From assembly GCA_016187925.1 (NCBI GenBank), contig JACPIS010000009.1, positions 62,001 through 126,000 on the forward strand: a stretch of 64,000 bases of DNA, given 5' to 3'. This document shows, piece after piece, positions 20,519 to 31,322 of this stretch. Below the pieces are notes generated by a model that worked only from the letters and a program-made list of their open reading frames with translations, was not told the DNA's origin and made no database searches. The DNA is from Opitutia bacterium (GTDB lineage Bacteria; Verrucomicrobiota; Verrucomicrobiia; Opitutales; Opitutaceae). The position numbers and the translations under genes were made by a program. Numbering within the stretch: the first letter of the stretch is position 1; each line of letters opens with the position of its first letter.

Positions 20519-20580
20519 CCGCGCCCCGCCGCCAGTTCATCGAGGACAACGCCCTCAACGTCCAATACCTCGACGTGTGA
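20515..20580 (+). pseudogene. Duplicated gyrB 3' tail, readable as a 21-codon minigene
   Basis: Starting at ATG 20515, the frame reads M-T-A then [18 protein letters not shown] and stop, i.e. the last 18 residues of GyrB. The ATG overlaps the antitoxin stop, and its own stop (TGA 20578-20580) overlaps the ATG of the HEPN-like gene. It could therefore be translated by coupling. The simplest view is that it is the displaced original gyrB end; a function for the peptide is unproven. Confidence 0.75.
20523..20561 (+). repeat. 39-bp direct repeat, copy 2
   Basis: Exact copy of 19981-20019. Beyond the repeat the two tails differ at six third-codon positions, all synonymous (V, Q, Y, L, D, V), before the shared TGA. 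Four of the six copy-2 codons end in C and fit the C-rich codon use of the gene body, so copy 2 may be the ancestral gyrB end. Confidence 0.9.
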
Positions 20581-21221
20581 TGCCCTCTTCTGCCGATATT
20601 AAAGCCAGGTTCAACACCCTTGAACAAGAAGGGATGCGTGTACCCGTTCATAGAAATGACTTCGGCAGCTCTCTGGACGATGCTGCATGGAGCAAATGGT
20701 CCACTAATGCGTTAAATCTGCTTGAAATCGTTTTCGGACCAAAGAACACAGCGTTTCAAAGCCTCGACCGCATAGCGAAAGCCCATCGCGGTGAATCCGA
20801 ATCCAAGGATAAAGGCCTTGGAATCTTTAAGGCTGCAAAAGAAGACTTCGAGCACGGCTTCTCTGGGCAGCTTGAAAAGCAAATCTCGGGAGAAATCTTC
20901 GGCAGCTTCGTTACGCTGGCTAAAACCGCTCTTGCCGAAGGCCAAAAAGATGTTGCTGCCGTTCTGGCATGCGCGGCGCTGGAGGATGCCTTGAAGCGAT
21001 ATGCAGCTCTCAATGGTCTCACTGTTGATGGGAAAACCATGGATAACGTCGTCGGCGCCTTGAAGGCCGCAGGACTTGTTCAGGGAGCGCAAAAATCCCT
21101 GCTTGATGCCATGCCACGTGTTCGCAACTGCGCCATGCATGCAGATTGGGCCAAGATCACTGAACCCGACGTCAATAGCGTCATTGGGTTCGTAGAGTCG
21201 TTCCTGCAGACCAAATTCTAA
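20580..21221 (+). CDS. HEPN-like domain protein, possible RNase
   Basis: The 213-residue protein starts at ATG 20580, overlapping the gyrB-tail stop (TGATG). Its C-terminal half resembles HEPN/DUF4145-type helical domains: an ALEDALKRYAALNG helix and then R182-N-C-A-M-H187, which fits the R-x4-H motif (polar residue after Arg) of HEPN ribonucleases. The N-terminal half (ALNLLEIVFGPKNTAFQSL) is also helical and of unknown role. Base composition is clearly lower in GC than gyrB and gyrA, suggesting acquisition. It lies 11 bases before gyrA and is likely co-transcribed. Toxin or defence activity is inference. Confidence 0.6.
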   Translation: MPSSADIKARFNTLEQEGMRVPVHRNDFGSSLDDAAWSKWSTNALNLLEIVFGPKNTAFQSLDRIAKAHRGESESKDKGLGIFKAAKEDFEHGFSGQLEKQISGEIFGSFVTLAKTALAEGQKDVAAVLACAALEDALKRYAALNGLTVDGKTMDNVVGALKAAGLVQGAQKSLLDAMPRVRNCAMHADWAKITEPDVNSVIGFVESFLQTKF

Positions 21222-21232
21222 GATTTTAATTC

Positions 21233-23725
<2,493 letters not shown>

Positions 23726-23727
23726 GT

Positions 23728-23837
23728 TGTAGGGCGGGGTCGCGACGAGTGCGATAGCCTCGGCGGCCTGACCCTGCCTTATTTTTTAGCGCAACCCGTA
23801 TCTTGTTCGCGGCAGGGTCGGGTGACCCCGCCCTACA
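23728..23837. repeat. Inverted-repeat element, GTAGGGCGGGGT family
   Basis: TGTAGGGCGGGGT at the left end is matched by its exact complement ACCCCGCCCTACA at the right end, about 85 bases apart. Related GTAGGGCG ends occur at 34822-34894 and 36411-36511. It lies 3 bases after the gyrA stop and may act as a REP-like element or transcription attenuator. Confidence 0.75.
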
Positions 23838-23873
23838 TTTCGCTCCACGCACTTTATGCCGTGCGTAGCACGC

Positions 23874-23947
23874 AGGGCCTCACCGCGCATGAGGCCTCAC
23901 GCTCACCCGACCAGTCGTAGGGCCTCACCTCGTGTGAGGCCTCACGC
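23874..23947. repeat. Two tandem palindromic units, AGGGCCTCAC...GAGGCCTCACGC
   Basis: Two near-identical 29-base units lie at 23874-23902 and 23919-23947. Each is itself palindromic (GGCCTCA with TGAGGCC). They form part of a 500-base repeat-only region. Confidence 0.75.
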
Positions 23948-24040
23948 GCGCCGCAAGGCCGCGCCCAACATCCTCAGGCGCGCCCGACCGGCGCGCTTTT
24001 CATTCGCGGTGGGTTTGATACTCTGAACCTTGGTTCGGCT

Positions 24041-24107
24041 TGTAGGAGCGATGCGAAACGGTCGTGGTCGGCGTGCGGCCGATATCGCCTGCAAGCAGGC
24101 TCCTACA
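24041..24107. repeat. Inverted repeat, TGTAGGAGC family
   Basis: TGTAGGAGC at the left and GCTCCTACA at the right enclose GATATCGCCTGCAAGCAG, a signature of a dispersed repeat seen in several bacterial groups. No transposase is adjacent. Confidence 0.75.
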
Positions 24108-24199
24108 ACAGATGGGTCGATAAACGAACATGAGGTTCTTCTGAATGCCCCGGAGCTTGCCCCGGGGATCTTTACTTCGGGACGAAATCTCCGCGTTTT

Positions 24200-24225
24200 G
24201 TCATTCTGAGCAAAGCGAAGAATCC
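24200..24225. repeat. Dispersed repeat, GTCATTCTGAGC family
   Basis: GTCATTCTGAGCAAAGCGAA and GAATCC form an inverted copy of the repeat at 15931-15958 and a relative of the pair at 59020-59106. Confidence 0.7.
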
Positions 24226-24261
24226 AACCGCCCGCGCTGCCACGCCGGCAGCCGCCGCACC

Positions 24262-24876
24262 TCACTCGAGGTGGATCGGCTTCACCTTCACGCGCTGGCG
24301 CACGTTCTCGACATCCATCCAGTAGGAGCCGAACAGGCCGGGGTATATCTTCACGCGCGGCGAGTGTTGCCGATCGCCGTAATAACTGTCGCCGCCGTTT
24401 TGTTGCCAGACCTGGCCGTTCTCCAGCTTGAAGGTCGTATTCCCGCTCCAGCCGTCGAAGTCGCCGGCGATGTGCGTCTCGAAAGCCTCCGCCTTGTCGG
24501 GTTTCTCCTCGGTCTGCTTCAAAGTGATGAGCGCCGTCAGCCAGCCGGGCTTCTTCTTGCCGGCCGGCGCGGCCGCGGTCGACTTCGCCGCGACCTCCTG
24601 CACCTTGGCCTCGGCGATAGCGGCCTTCTGTTCCGCCTCCTTCGCCTTCGCTTCCGTGACGGCGACTTTCTGCTCGGCTTGCTGCTGCACCACCGCGACT
24701 TCGCCCGACTTGTAGCGCTCGACCACGGCCTCCAGGCGCGCCAATTCCTCGGCGGTGAGTTTGTTCAGACCCGCGGCCGCCTGCTCGTCCGGCGTAAGGG
24801 TCTTGGTGAAACCACCCTCCGCCCGGGTAACAGCGGCCACCACTAGGAAGCACAGCACGGTCATCAGCTTTTTCAT
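24262..24876 (-). CDS. Secreted hypothetical protein with coiled-coil region
   Basis: The 204-residue protein starts with a signal peptide (MKKLMTVLCFLVVAAVTRA, cleavage probably after residue 19). A Glu/Ala/Gln/Lys-rich coiled coil spans about residues 40-98. The C-terminal domain is rich in Gly, Asp and aromatic residues (FETHIAGDFDGWSGNTTFKL, NGQVWQQ) and ends in a basic segment. The C-terminal pattern resembles small secreted proteins of unknown function. It diverges from the PtsN-like gene. I do not recognise a function. Confidence 0.65.
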   Translation of the reverse strand: MKKLMTVLCFLVVAAVTRAEGGFTKTLTPDEQAAAGLNKLTAEELARLEAVVERYKSGEVAVVQQQAEQKVAVTEAKAKEAEQKAAIAEAKVQEVAAKSTAAAPAGKKKPGWLTALITLKQTEEKPDKAEAFETHIAGDFDGWSGNTTFKLENGQVWQQNGGDSYYGDRQHSPRVKIYPGLFGSYWMDVENVRQRVKVKPIHLE

Positions 24877-25001
24877 GCCGCTGATTTGTCCGGCCCGCGC
24901 GGATGCGGCAACGCAATTTGCGCGCCGCGCGAGCCGCGCGTGGTTTCGGGCCTTGCCAACCTCCGCACGCAGGCGTCTCTTATCCGGGTCACCGCCTCGC
25001 C

Positions 25002-25481
25002 ATGGCCGCCCGCCTTTCTTCGCTCCTGGATCCCTCCCGCATCTCGCTCGCCTTGCAGAGCACGAAGCGCACCACCGCGCTGCACGAGATCGCCCACCTG
25101 CTCGCCACGCACCCCGACGTCTCGAACTTCGACGGGTTCTACCAGGAGCTGCTCGCGCGCGACCGGCTCGACACCACCTCGCTCGGCAACGAGGTCGCGC
25201 TCCCGCACGCGCGCACCGAGCATGTGAAGAAGATCGTCGTGGCGGTCGGCCGCAGCGACGCCGGCATCCTTTACGAGAATCCCCCGCAGGCCGTGCGCCT
25301 GATGTTCGTGCTCGGCACGCCGAAATCGAATCCCGGCGACTACCTCGCCCTCGTCGGCTCGCTCTGCCGGCTGATCAAGGACGCCGCCAACCGCGAAGCG
25401 CTTCTGAAGGCGGCGACCCCCGAAGAGTTCATCGCCACCGTCGTCGAGCTGGAGAACAAGATCCTCGTTCCGGCGAAATAA
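25002..25481 (+). CDS. PTS EIIA domain protein (PtsN / fructose type)
   Basis: The 159-residue protein (start ATG 25002, MAARLSSLLDP) has the EIIA-2 fold layout, with the phospho-acceptor His69 in NEVALPHARTEH. Typical PtsN proteins are about 150-160 residues, so this is a stand-alone domain. Such proteins take phosphate from an NPr/HPr protein and usually regulate nitrogen, potassium or carbon responses rather than move sugar. No EIIB/C genes are nearby, which supports a regulatory role. A longer upstream frame has no family resemblance. Confidence 0.82.
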   Translation: MAARLSSLLDPSRISLALQSTKRTTALHEIAHLLATHPDVSNFDGFYQELLARDRLDTTSLGNEVALPHARTEHVKKIVVAVGRSDAGILYENPPQAVRLMFVLGTPKSNPGDYLALVGSLCRLIKDAANREALLKAATPEEFIATVVELENKILVPAK

Positions 25482-25507
25482 AAAGGCGCGGCGTTTCCGC
25501 CGCGCCT
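25480..25507 (-). terminator. Terminator of the DUF4410-type lipoprotein gene
   Basis: A 10-bp stem, AGGCGCGGCG with CGCCGCGCCT around a 4-base loop, is followed on the minus strand by TTTTATTT. It overlaps the end of the convergent PtsN-like gene. Twenty-two bases of it are repeated at 26245-26266 on the other side of the lipoprotein gene. Confidence 0.8.
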
Positions 25508-25543
25508 GAATAGGTATTGCAGTATTACGAACGCGCCGACCGT

Positions 25544-26110
25544 TCAATGCGTGGCGGTGGCCGTTGGACCCGGCTTTAGTCCGGTCATTTCCTGCATCGC
25601 CTGCTTGGCAAACTCCTCGTAGAGCCAGCCCATGCGCGCTCCGTCCTGCCCGCCAGCCAAACCGCCGAGGGCATAGGTCGCGGACACATGAAAGCGGTCC
25701 AGCGTCGCCCCGGCAGCGTCCTTGATCAGGATGTCGCCGCTGATGTTATCACCACCCGCCATGAAGCCAAACGCCACCGCCGAGAAATTCGAGCGGACGC
25801 GGACACTTGTGACCAGAATCTCAACGGTTGGGAGGGATTCCTTCTGCCCGGCATCAAGCAGCGAATAGGCCGACAGGGCCCGCTCCAGATGCTTGCGCAA
25901 TTCTTCCTGATCAAACTTCAGATTGTCCTTTACCTTGTTTTGCGCCTCCGCACTGAGGGAGATTTTCACCTCCGCTGCCTTCTTCTCTGTCGACAGCTTG
26001 TAGCCGCCAACGGCGGAACCAGGGGCGCGCTCCACACTGGAAGCGCAGCCGGTGAAAAAGAGCGCACCAAGCAGTGCGCCGCTCGCTAGGATCATTCGGG
26101 GTAGTTGCAT
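25544..26110 (-). CDS. DUF4410-type lipoprotein
   Basis: The 188-residue protein has a lipoprotein signal: MQLPRMILASGALLGALFFT followed by G-C-A-S, with Cys22 as the lipidated residue. The mature part (VKISLSAEAQNKVKDNLKF, PTVEILVTSVRVRSNF, then a Gly-rich hydrophobic segment and GDILIKDAAG) follows the DUF4410 pattern of envelope lipoproteins with unknown role. A short palindrome, GTGATT-GTGTT-AATCAC at 26127-26143, sits upstream of its ATG and could be an operator. The gene is bracketed by near-identical terminator hairpins. Confidence 0.72.
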   Translation of the reverse strand: MQLPRMILASGALLGALFFTGCASSVERAPGSAVGGYKLSTEKKAAEVKISLSAEAQNKVKDNLKFDQEELRKHLERALSAYSLLDAGQKESLPTVEILVTSVRVRSNFSAVAFGFMAGGDNISGDILIKDAAGATLDRFHVSATYALGGLAGGQDGARMGWLYEEFAKQAMQEMTGLKPGPTATATH

Positions 26111-26242
26111 AGTTTGTTATCTGGCCCGTGATTGTGTTAATCACGCACGGTGAAATGCGCGGGCCTGCGTTCGGCGGCAAGGCTAATTGAGCCGACCTGC
26201 TCGCCTGGTTTGCGATCCACCCGCGCCGTCGGATGGCTGTGC

Positions 26243-26271
26243 AAAAAAAGGCGCGGCGTTTCCGCCCCGCC
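26243..26271 (-). terminator. Terminator of the S46 peptidase gene
   Basis: On the minus strand a 9-bp GC stem with one G-G mismatch and a GAAA loop is followed by seven T residues, about 55 bases past the peptidase stop. It shares 22 consecutive bases with the terminator at 25480. Confidence 0.78.
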
Positions 26272-26326
26272 GAAGGTCTCGGGGCCGGCCTGCTCGCCGG
26301 CTGCACGGCCGGCTGTCACGTCGGTT

Positions 26327-28435
26327 TCACTGCCCGCCGAGCAGCTCTTGCACGAGCGCGTCGGCGCCGTAGACTTTGCGCATCGTCTCGATGATGGCGC
26401 GCACGTCGGTGGAAAGTGCACGGGCCTGCGTGTCGGTGTAGGCGTAGTTCCAGATGAGCGACTGGATATTGCCGTCGAACACGATGCCGATGAACTCGCC
26501 GGCGCGGTTGATCGTGGGGCTGCCGGAGTTGCCACCGATACAGTAGCAGGTGCTGACGAAATCGTAGGGCGTGTCGAGGTTCAGCTTCGCCTTGGCGCCC
26601 GGCCAGCTCGGAGGCAGGTCGAACGGCGGCGCATCGTGATGCTCGGCCGCGCGCCGGTAGGTTCCGGCGAGCGTCGTGTAGGGCGCGATGTGCTGGCCGC
26701 CCTGCGCGTAGCCTTTCACCGTGCCATAGGAGAGGCGGAGCGTGAAGGTGGCATCGGGGGCGGTGCGGTCGCCGTCCTTGGCAAAGCGGACCTGCGCGAT
26801 GCGGGTATGCGCCTGCGTCTTCACCTCGAGCTGCTGTTCGATGGCGCCACGGGCGCGGCGTGACTCGGCGTCGAGCACCCGCACGAAGGCGATCAGCGGA
26901 TCGTCGACCTGCGCCACCTGCGCGGGGGTCATCGCCCACAACTGGCGGCGGAAGGCGATGTCCTTGAGCCGGGTGCCGTGCACGAGCGCGGCGGCGCGGA
27001 CCGACGGGGCCTGTCCGCCGAGCGCAGCGAGCACCACGGGATCGCTGGCGCCCAGCTCCATCGCGAGCGCGGTCAGGTAGTTGGTCAGCACGACCGTCTC
27101 GTAGTCGTCGTAGATCGGCTTGGCGGAGAACACACCCAGTTCGAGCGCGGTGCGGCCGGCCTCGTGAAATTCCTCGAACCGCTCGCGGTCGGGCTTGGCG
27201 AATTCCGTCGGGGCGCGGAAGAGCGTGCGGGCGAGACCGAGCAGGCTGCCGGGCGTGAAGGCGGCGGAATTGAAGCCTTTGTTGTAGTTGTAGCCGGCAA
27301 GCAGCTGTGCGCGCACGGCGTGCTGCGCGATGATCTGCTGGGCGTCGGCGATCTGCCGCCAGGCGTCGGTGGCGGCGAGCTCGGGGTGGTCGGCGGCGAA
27401 TTTCCGCAGCGCATCCTCCTCGGCGCGCTTGGCGCCGATGACCGCGGGATCGAGCAGGCCGTCGATGTAGCCGTCGAACACCTTGCGGTAGTTCTCGAGC
27501 CGGAGCAGGTCGGCATGGGCGCGGCGGGCGTTTTCCTCGGCGCGCCGGCCGTAGACGTTGAAGAGCACCTCGCGGCTCTTGTACCAGCGCAGCATCGCCG
27601 GCAGCTGGGTGTCGCGGGCATACTCCATCTCGGCGAGCGTGATGAGCCGCTGCGTCGTGCCCGGGTGGCCGGCGAGGAACACGAGGTCGCCCTCCTGCGT
27701 GCCGGCGGGATTCCATTTCAGGAAATGCTCCACGTGCACCGGCCGGTCGTGCTCGTAGACGCGGAAGATGGCGATATCGAGGTTGAAGCGGGGAAACTCG
27801 AAGTTGTCCGGGTCGCCGCCGAAAAACGCCGCCTGTTGCTCGGGCGCGAACACGAGACGTACGTCGGTGTAGCGCTTGTAGCGGTACAGGTGGTATTGCG
27901 CGCCCTGAAAGAGCGTGACGATGTCGCTGCGCAGGCCGGTTTTCCCCAGCGACTCCTGCTCGAGGGCGGCCTTGGCGCCGTTGCGCGCCTCGGCCGCCTC
28001 CGCGGCGGACATGCCGGGCCGCACCGCGGCGTTCACTTGCGCCGTCACGTCCTCCGCATCCATGAGCACGTTGAGCTCCAGGTCGACGCACTTGATCTCC
28101 TCGGCGCGGGTCTTCGCGTAGAAGCCGTCGCGCAGGTAATTGTGCTCCGCCGTGCTGAACTTGAAGAGCGCATCCGCGGCGACGTGGTGGTTGGTGATGA
28201 CGAGGCCGTCGGCCGACGCGAACGAGCCCGAGCCGCCGCTGTTGAAGCGCACGGCGGATTTTTGCACATGCTCGAGCCAGGCGGGCGCCGGCTCGAAACC
28301 GTATTTCTGCTTCAGGTCGGCCAGCGGCGCGCGGTTGAGCAGCCACATGCCGTCATCGGCGCGGGCGGCGTGAACGGCCAGCAGGCCGGCAACAAGGACG
28401 GGAAGCGCCAAGGCGGCGCGGCGGGCGGATTTCAT
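26327..28435 (-). CDS. S46-family dipeptidyl peptidase (DPP7-like)
   Basis: The 702-residue protein starts at ATG 28435 with a signal peptide (MKSARRAALALPVLVAGLLA...AARA). It has the S46 landmarks DDGMWLLNR, GSGSFASADGLVITNHH (His83/84), an NLDIAIFRVY Asp region, and the nucleophile Ser637 in GGNSGSP. S46 enzymes release dipeptides from peptide N-termini in the periplasm. The residue 18 after the serine (in FDGN) is Gly655; in this family Gly marks DPP7-like preference for hydrophobic residues, whereas Arg marks acid-specific DPP11. Longer upstream extension of the frame runs antisense to corA and is not coding. Confidence 0.9.
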   Translation of the reverse strand: MKSARRAALALPVLVAGLLAVHAARADDGMWLLNRAPLADLKQKYGFEPAPAWLEHVQKSAVRFNSGGSGSFASADGLVITNHHVAADALFKFSTAEHNYLRDGFYAKTRAEEIKCVDLELNVLMDAEDVTAQVNAAVRPGMSAAEAAEARNGAKAALEQESLGKTGLRSDIVTLFQGAQYHLYRYKRYTDVRLVFAPEQQAAFFGGDPDNFEFPRFNLDIAIFRVYEHDRPVHVEHFLKWNPAGTQEGDLVFLAGHPGTTQRLITLAEMEYARDTQLPAMLRWYKSREVLFNVYGRRAEENARRAHADLLRLENYRKVFDGYIDGLLDPAVIGAKRAEEDALRKFAADHPELAATDAWRQIADAQQIIAQHAVRAQLLAGYNYNKGFNSAAFTPGSLLGLARTLFRAPTEFAKPDRERFEEFHEAGRTALELGVFSAKPIYDDYETVVLTNYLTALAMELGASDPVVLAALGGQAPSVRAAALVHGTRLKDIAFRRQLWAMTPAQVAQVDDPLIAFVRVLDAESRRARGAIEQQLEVKTQAHTRIAQVRFAKDGDRTAPDATFTLRLSYGTVKGYAQGGQHIAPYTTLAGTYRRAAEHHDAPPFDLPPSWPGAKAKLNLDTPYDFVSTCYCIGGNSGSPTINRAGEFIGIVFDGNIQSLIWNYAYTDTQARALSTDVRAIIETMRKVYGADALVQELLGGQ

Positions 28436-28588
28436 GGGGAGGATGTAGCTCGGATGAGTGCGGTGACTAACACGCATGTTTCCCGCCGCCTCAACCTCAT
28501 TCCGGCCGGTCGCGCCGGCCGTGCGGCCGGCTGCCTCCGGCACGCGGGGCTTGCCTAGCTTTCGGGAGCGACCAGCATCGGGCGAGGC

Positions 28589-29560
28589 ATGATTCATTCC
28601 TTCATCTTCAGCGACGGCCGGCTGGCCGGCCGCGACCTCGAGCTCGAGGCCTTGCGCCTCGTCCGTGCCGACAAGGGGCTCATCGTCTGGGTCGACCTCG
28701 ACAACCCGACCGACGAGGAGATCAAGGCCGTGCTCGAGGGCGTGTTCCAGTTCCACCCGCTGGCCATCGAGGACTGCGTCGCCCCGAGCGACCTGCCCAA
28801 GGTGGAGGACTACGAGGACTACCTCTTCATGGTCACCCACGCCGTCGACTACTCGCAGAAGGAGAAGTTCGCCACGACCGAACTCGATATGTTCCTCGGC
28901 AAGGACTACATCGTCACCTTCCACCGCCAGCCGCTGCGCTCGGTCACGACGCTGCGGGACCGCGCCGTCAAGAACACCAACTTCGTGCCGCGCGGCCCCG
29001 ACCGCATCGCCCACTCGGTGCTCGATCTCCTGATCGACAACTACGCGCCGGTGATGGACACCCTCCGCACCAAGCTCGAGGAGACCGAGGAGATCGTGAT
29101 CACCAAGGCTTCCGACGAGAAATTCGCCACCGAGCTGCTGCACGCCCGGCGCGACTTCTCCAAGCTCCGCCAGATCGTCCGCCCGCAGCGCGACGTGATC
29201 GAGCGGCTCGCCCGCGGCGACTCGAAGATGATCCGCGCGAAGCTGCTCCCCTACTTCCGCGATCTGCGCGACAACCTCGCCCGCCTCGAGGACACCGTGA
29301 TGGCCTACAGCGACCGCCTGATGATGGCGTTCGACATCTACCTCAACAAGGCCGCCTTCGAGGCCAACGAAGGCATCAAGTTCCTCACCGCGCTCACCGC
29401 CATCACGCTGCCCGCCGTGCTCGTCGGCGGCTGGTACGGCATGAACTTCGACCACATGCCCGAGCTGCGCTCCCCGCACGGCTACCTCTACGCGTCGATC
29501 TTCACGCTCGTGAGCACCCTCGTGATGGCGATCTATCTGAAGAAGAAGAAGTGGTTCTGA
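28589..29560 (+). CDS. corA: CorA-family magnesium/cobalt transporter
   Basis: The 323-residue protein has a long acidic and helical cytoplasmic part and two C-terminal membrane segments (about 264-282 and 300-316). The signature YGMNF lies at 283-287 and a basic tail (KKKKWF) follows. This is the standard CorA layout; the pentameric channel imports Mg2+. The signature's MPEL loop is present as DHMPELRS. The gene is followed 13 bases later by a membrane glycosyltransferase-like gene, so the two may be co-transcribed without being functionally linked. Confidence 0.93.
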   Translation: MIHSFIFSDGRLAGRDLELEALRLVRADKGLIVWVDLDNPTDEEIKAVLEGVFQFHPLAIEDCVAPSDLPKVEDYEDYLFMVTHAVDYSQKEKFATTELDMFLGKDYIVTFHRQPLRSVTTLRDRAVKNTNFVPRGPDRIAHSVLDLLIDNYAPVMDTLRTKLEETEEIVITKASDEKFATELLHARRDFSKLRQIVRPQRDVIERLARGDSKMIRAKLLPYFRDLRDNLARLEDTVMAYSDRLMMAFDIYLNKAAFEANEGIKFLTALTAITLPAVLVGGWYGMNFDHMPELRSPHGYLYASIFTLVSTLVMAIYLKKKKWF

Positions 29561-29573
29561 AACCCTTGACCGA

Positions 29574-31226
29574 ATGAATGCGGATTACGTCGGCCTGCTC
29601 GGCTTCGGTACGTCCGCCGCGGTCAGCCTTGCCCTTTACGTCCGGCCCGCGTTGCACCGCTGGTGGACCGCCCGCTGGTGCTTCACTTTGTTGCTCACGC
29701 TCAGCCTGTTCATTTTTCAGCGTTCCGCCATCGGTGCGAACTTCCAGCTCTGGAATCCCGACGAAAGTCAGATGCTGGCCGGTGCGCTGACGCTGCAGCA
29801 GCGCCCGGTTTTCTGGCTTGATGTAGACGGCACCACGCACGGTCCGTTCAACCAATGGCCCTTGGTGCTGCCGGCCTTATTCGGTGCCCGCATCGACTAT
29901 ACCTCGGCCCGGGTGGTCGCCACTGTTTTGGCCGTGCTCATGCTGGCGTGTCTGCAAACCGCCCTCGCGCGCCGGCTGCGCGAGGGCACCGCCCGGTTGC
30001 TCGTCCTGCCGGCGTGGACACTGTTTATTTTCAATCAGGATCCTGAAACTGCCCAATATACCAGCGAACTCATGCCCAGCCTGTTGCTGGCGCTGGCCGT
30101 GGCGCTGTGGCCGCGCGCGACGGATCCCGCCGCCTCCAGCGCCTGGTGCTGGGCCGCGGGGGCCGCGGCCGGCGCCACCCCGCTGGCCAAACTCCAGGCG
30201 GCCCCGCTCGCCGCGTGGTTCCTGCTGTTCACCCTCCTTATGATTTGGCGCGCGCCGTCGGCTACCGCCGGACGCGCGCGGAAAACGGGCCTGCTGGCGC
30301 TGGGAGCCCTGTCTCCCGTGCTCGGCTTCGCCGGACATGCCGCAGCGCACGGGGCCTTTCAGGATTTTCGCATCCGCTACCTCGAATCCAACCTGTTCGG
30401 TTACGCTGCCGCCGGGGAGCAATTCTTCAACAACGCCCGGCCGACACCGGACATGATCTTCGGCTTTAGCAAATTTCTGTGGCCGGTCGTCGTTGCCATC
30501 CTGCTCGGCGCGACGCTGGCGGCGCTTCGCCGTCTCCGTCCGGCCTGGCCCGATCTCGTGCTCGCCCTGGGGCTGGTCGCTGCCGCCGTGTGCGCGATCT
30601 ACTCCCCGCAGAAACCCTTCGCCCATTACTTCCTGCTGTTGGTCGGCCCGCTGACGCTGCTGCTCGGCGCGCTGGTCGGGCCGGTGCTGGAGCCTCGGCC
30701 CGCCGCGCGCCCGACACATTGGCGGACGCTCGCGGCGGGCGCGCTGCTGGTCGCCTCCTGCGGTTTTACGCTCGGGCACCATTTCCGCCATCCGGATTAT
30801 TTCCGCCTCATCCTGCGCACGCGGCCGCCGGTCGCCCGCGACTTGGTGGAAGCCGTGCAGCACCGCGTGGCGCCCGGCGGAACGCTCGCGGTCTGGGGCT
30901 GGCAGCCCGCGCTGTATGTCATGACCCAGGCCGTCGCCGCCACCCCCGACCTGATCATCTTCTGGCAGATCGTGCCATCCCGCTGGCAGGAGTTCTATCA
31001 GGCGCGCTATCTCCGCGACATCACGCAGCGCCCCCCGGAAGTGTTCGTCGACACGATGGGGCCGGCGGACTTTTTCTTTTTCCGGAACCCGGGAGCGACG
31101 CGCCATGAGAACTTCCCCGCGCTCGCCGAATTCATCCGCACGCGCTATGTGCTGGCCGAGACCGTACACGGCGCCCGCATCTACCTGCGGCGCGACCGGG
31201 CCGCACCGGACGTGGCTGCGCGCTGA
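29574..31226 (+). CDS. Membrane protein of the GT-C glycosyltransferase type
   Basis: The 550-residue protein has about ten to twelve hydrophobic segments. After the first membrane helices comes a loop with NPDES (Asp63-Glu64), the usual place of the catalytic acid pair in GT-C / family 39-like enzymes that use polyprenyl-phosphate sugars. The C-terminal 120 residues form a soluble domain (GTLAVWGWQPALYVMTQ). It sits 13 bases after corA. Substrate is unknown; a role in envelope glycan or lipid modification is inferred from the fold only. Confidence 0.65.
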   Translation: MNADYVGLLGFGTSAAVSLALYVRPALHRWWTARWCFTLLLTLSLFIFQRSAIGANFQLWNPDESQMLAGALTLQQRPVFWLDVDGTTHGPFNQWPLVLPALFGARIDYTSARVVATVLAVLMLACLQTALARRLREGTARLLVLPAWTLFIFNQDPETAQYTSELMPSLLLALAVALWPRATDPAASSAWCWAAGAAAGATPLAKLQAAPLAAWFLLFTLLMIWRAPSATAGRARKTGLLALGALSPVLGFAGHAAAHGAFQDFRIRYLESNLFGYAAAGEQFFNNARPTPDMIFGFSKFLWPVVVAILLGATLAALRRLRPAWPDLVLALGLVAAAVCAIYSPQKPFAHYFLLLVGPLTLLLGALVGPVLEPRPAARPTHWRTLAAGALLVASCGFTLGHHFRHPDYFRLILRTRPPVARDLVEAVQHRVAPGGTLAVWGWQPALYVMTQAVAATPDLIIFWQIVPSRWQEFYQARYLRDITQRPPEVFVDTMGPADFFFFRNPGATRHENFPALAEFIRTRYVLAETVHGARIYLRRDRAAPDVAAR

Positions 31227-31322
31227 ATGCCCGCCGGCGTGCTCGTCGGAATTGCACATCACTGCACCGCCCCGTGGCAACCTGTGCTTGCCAGCCGGCG
31301 CGGCCCGGCAACTCTCTGCCGG

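Noticed and set aside
28436-29479. Extension of the S46 peptidase frame across corA
   Set aside because: The signal peptide begins at 28435, and the extension is antisense to a clear CorA protein.
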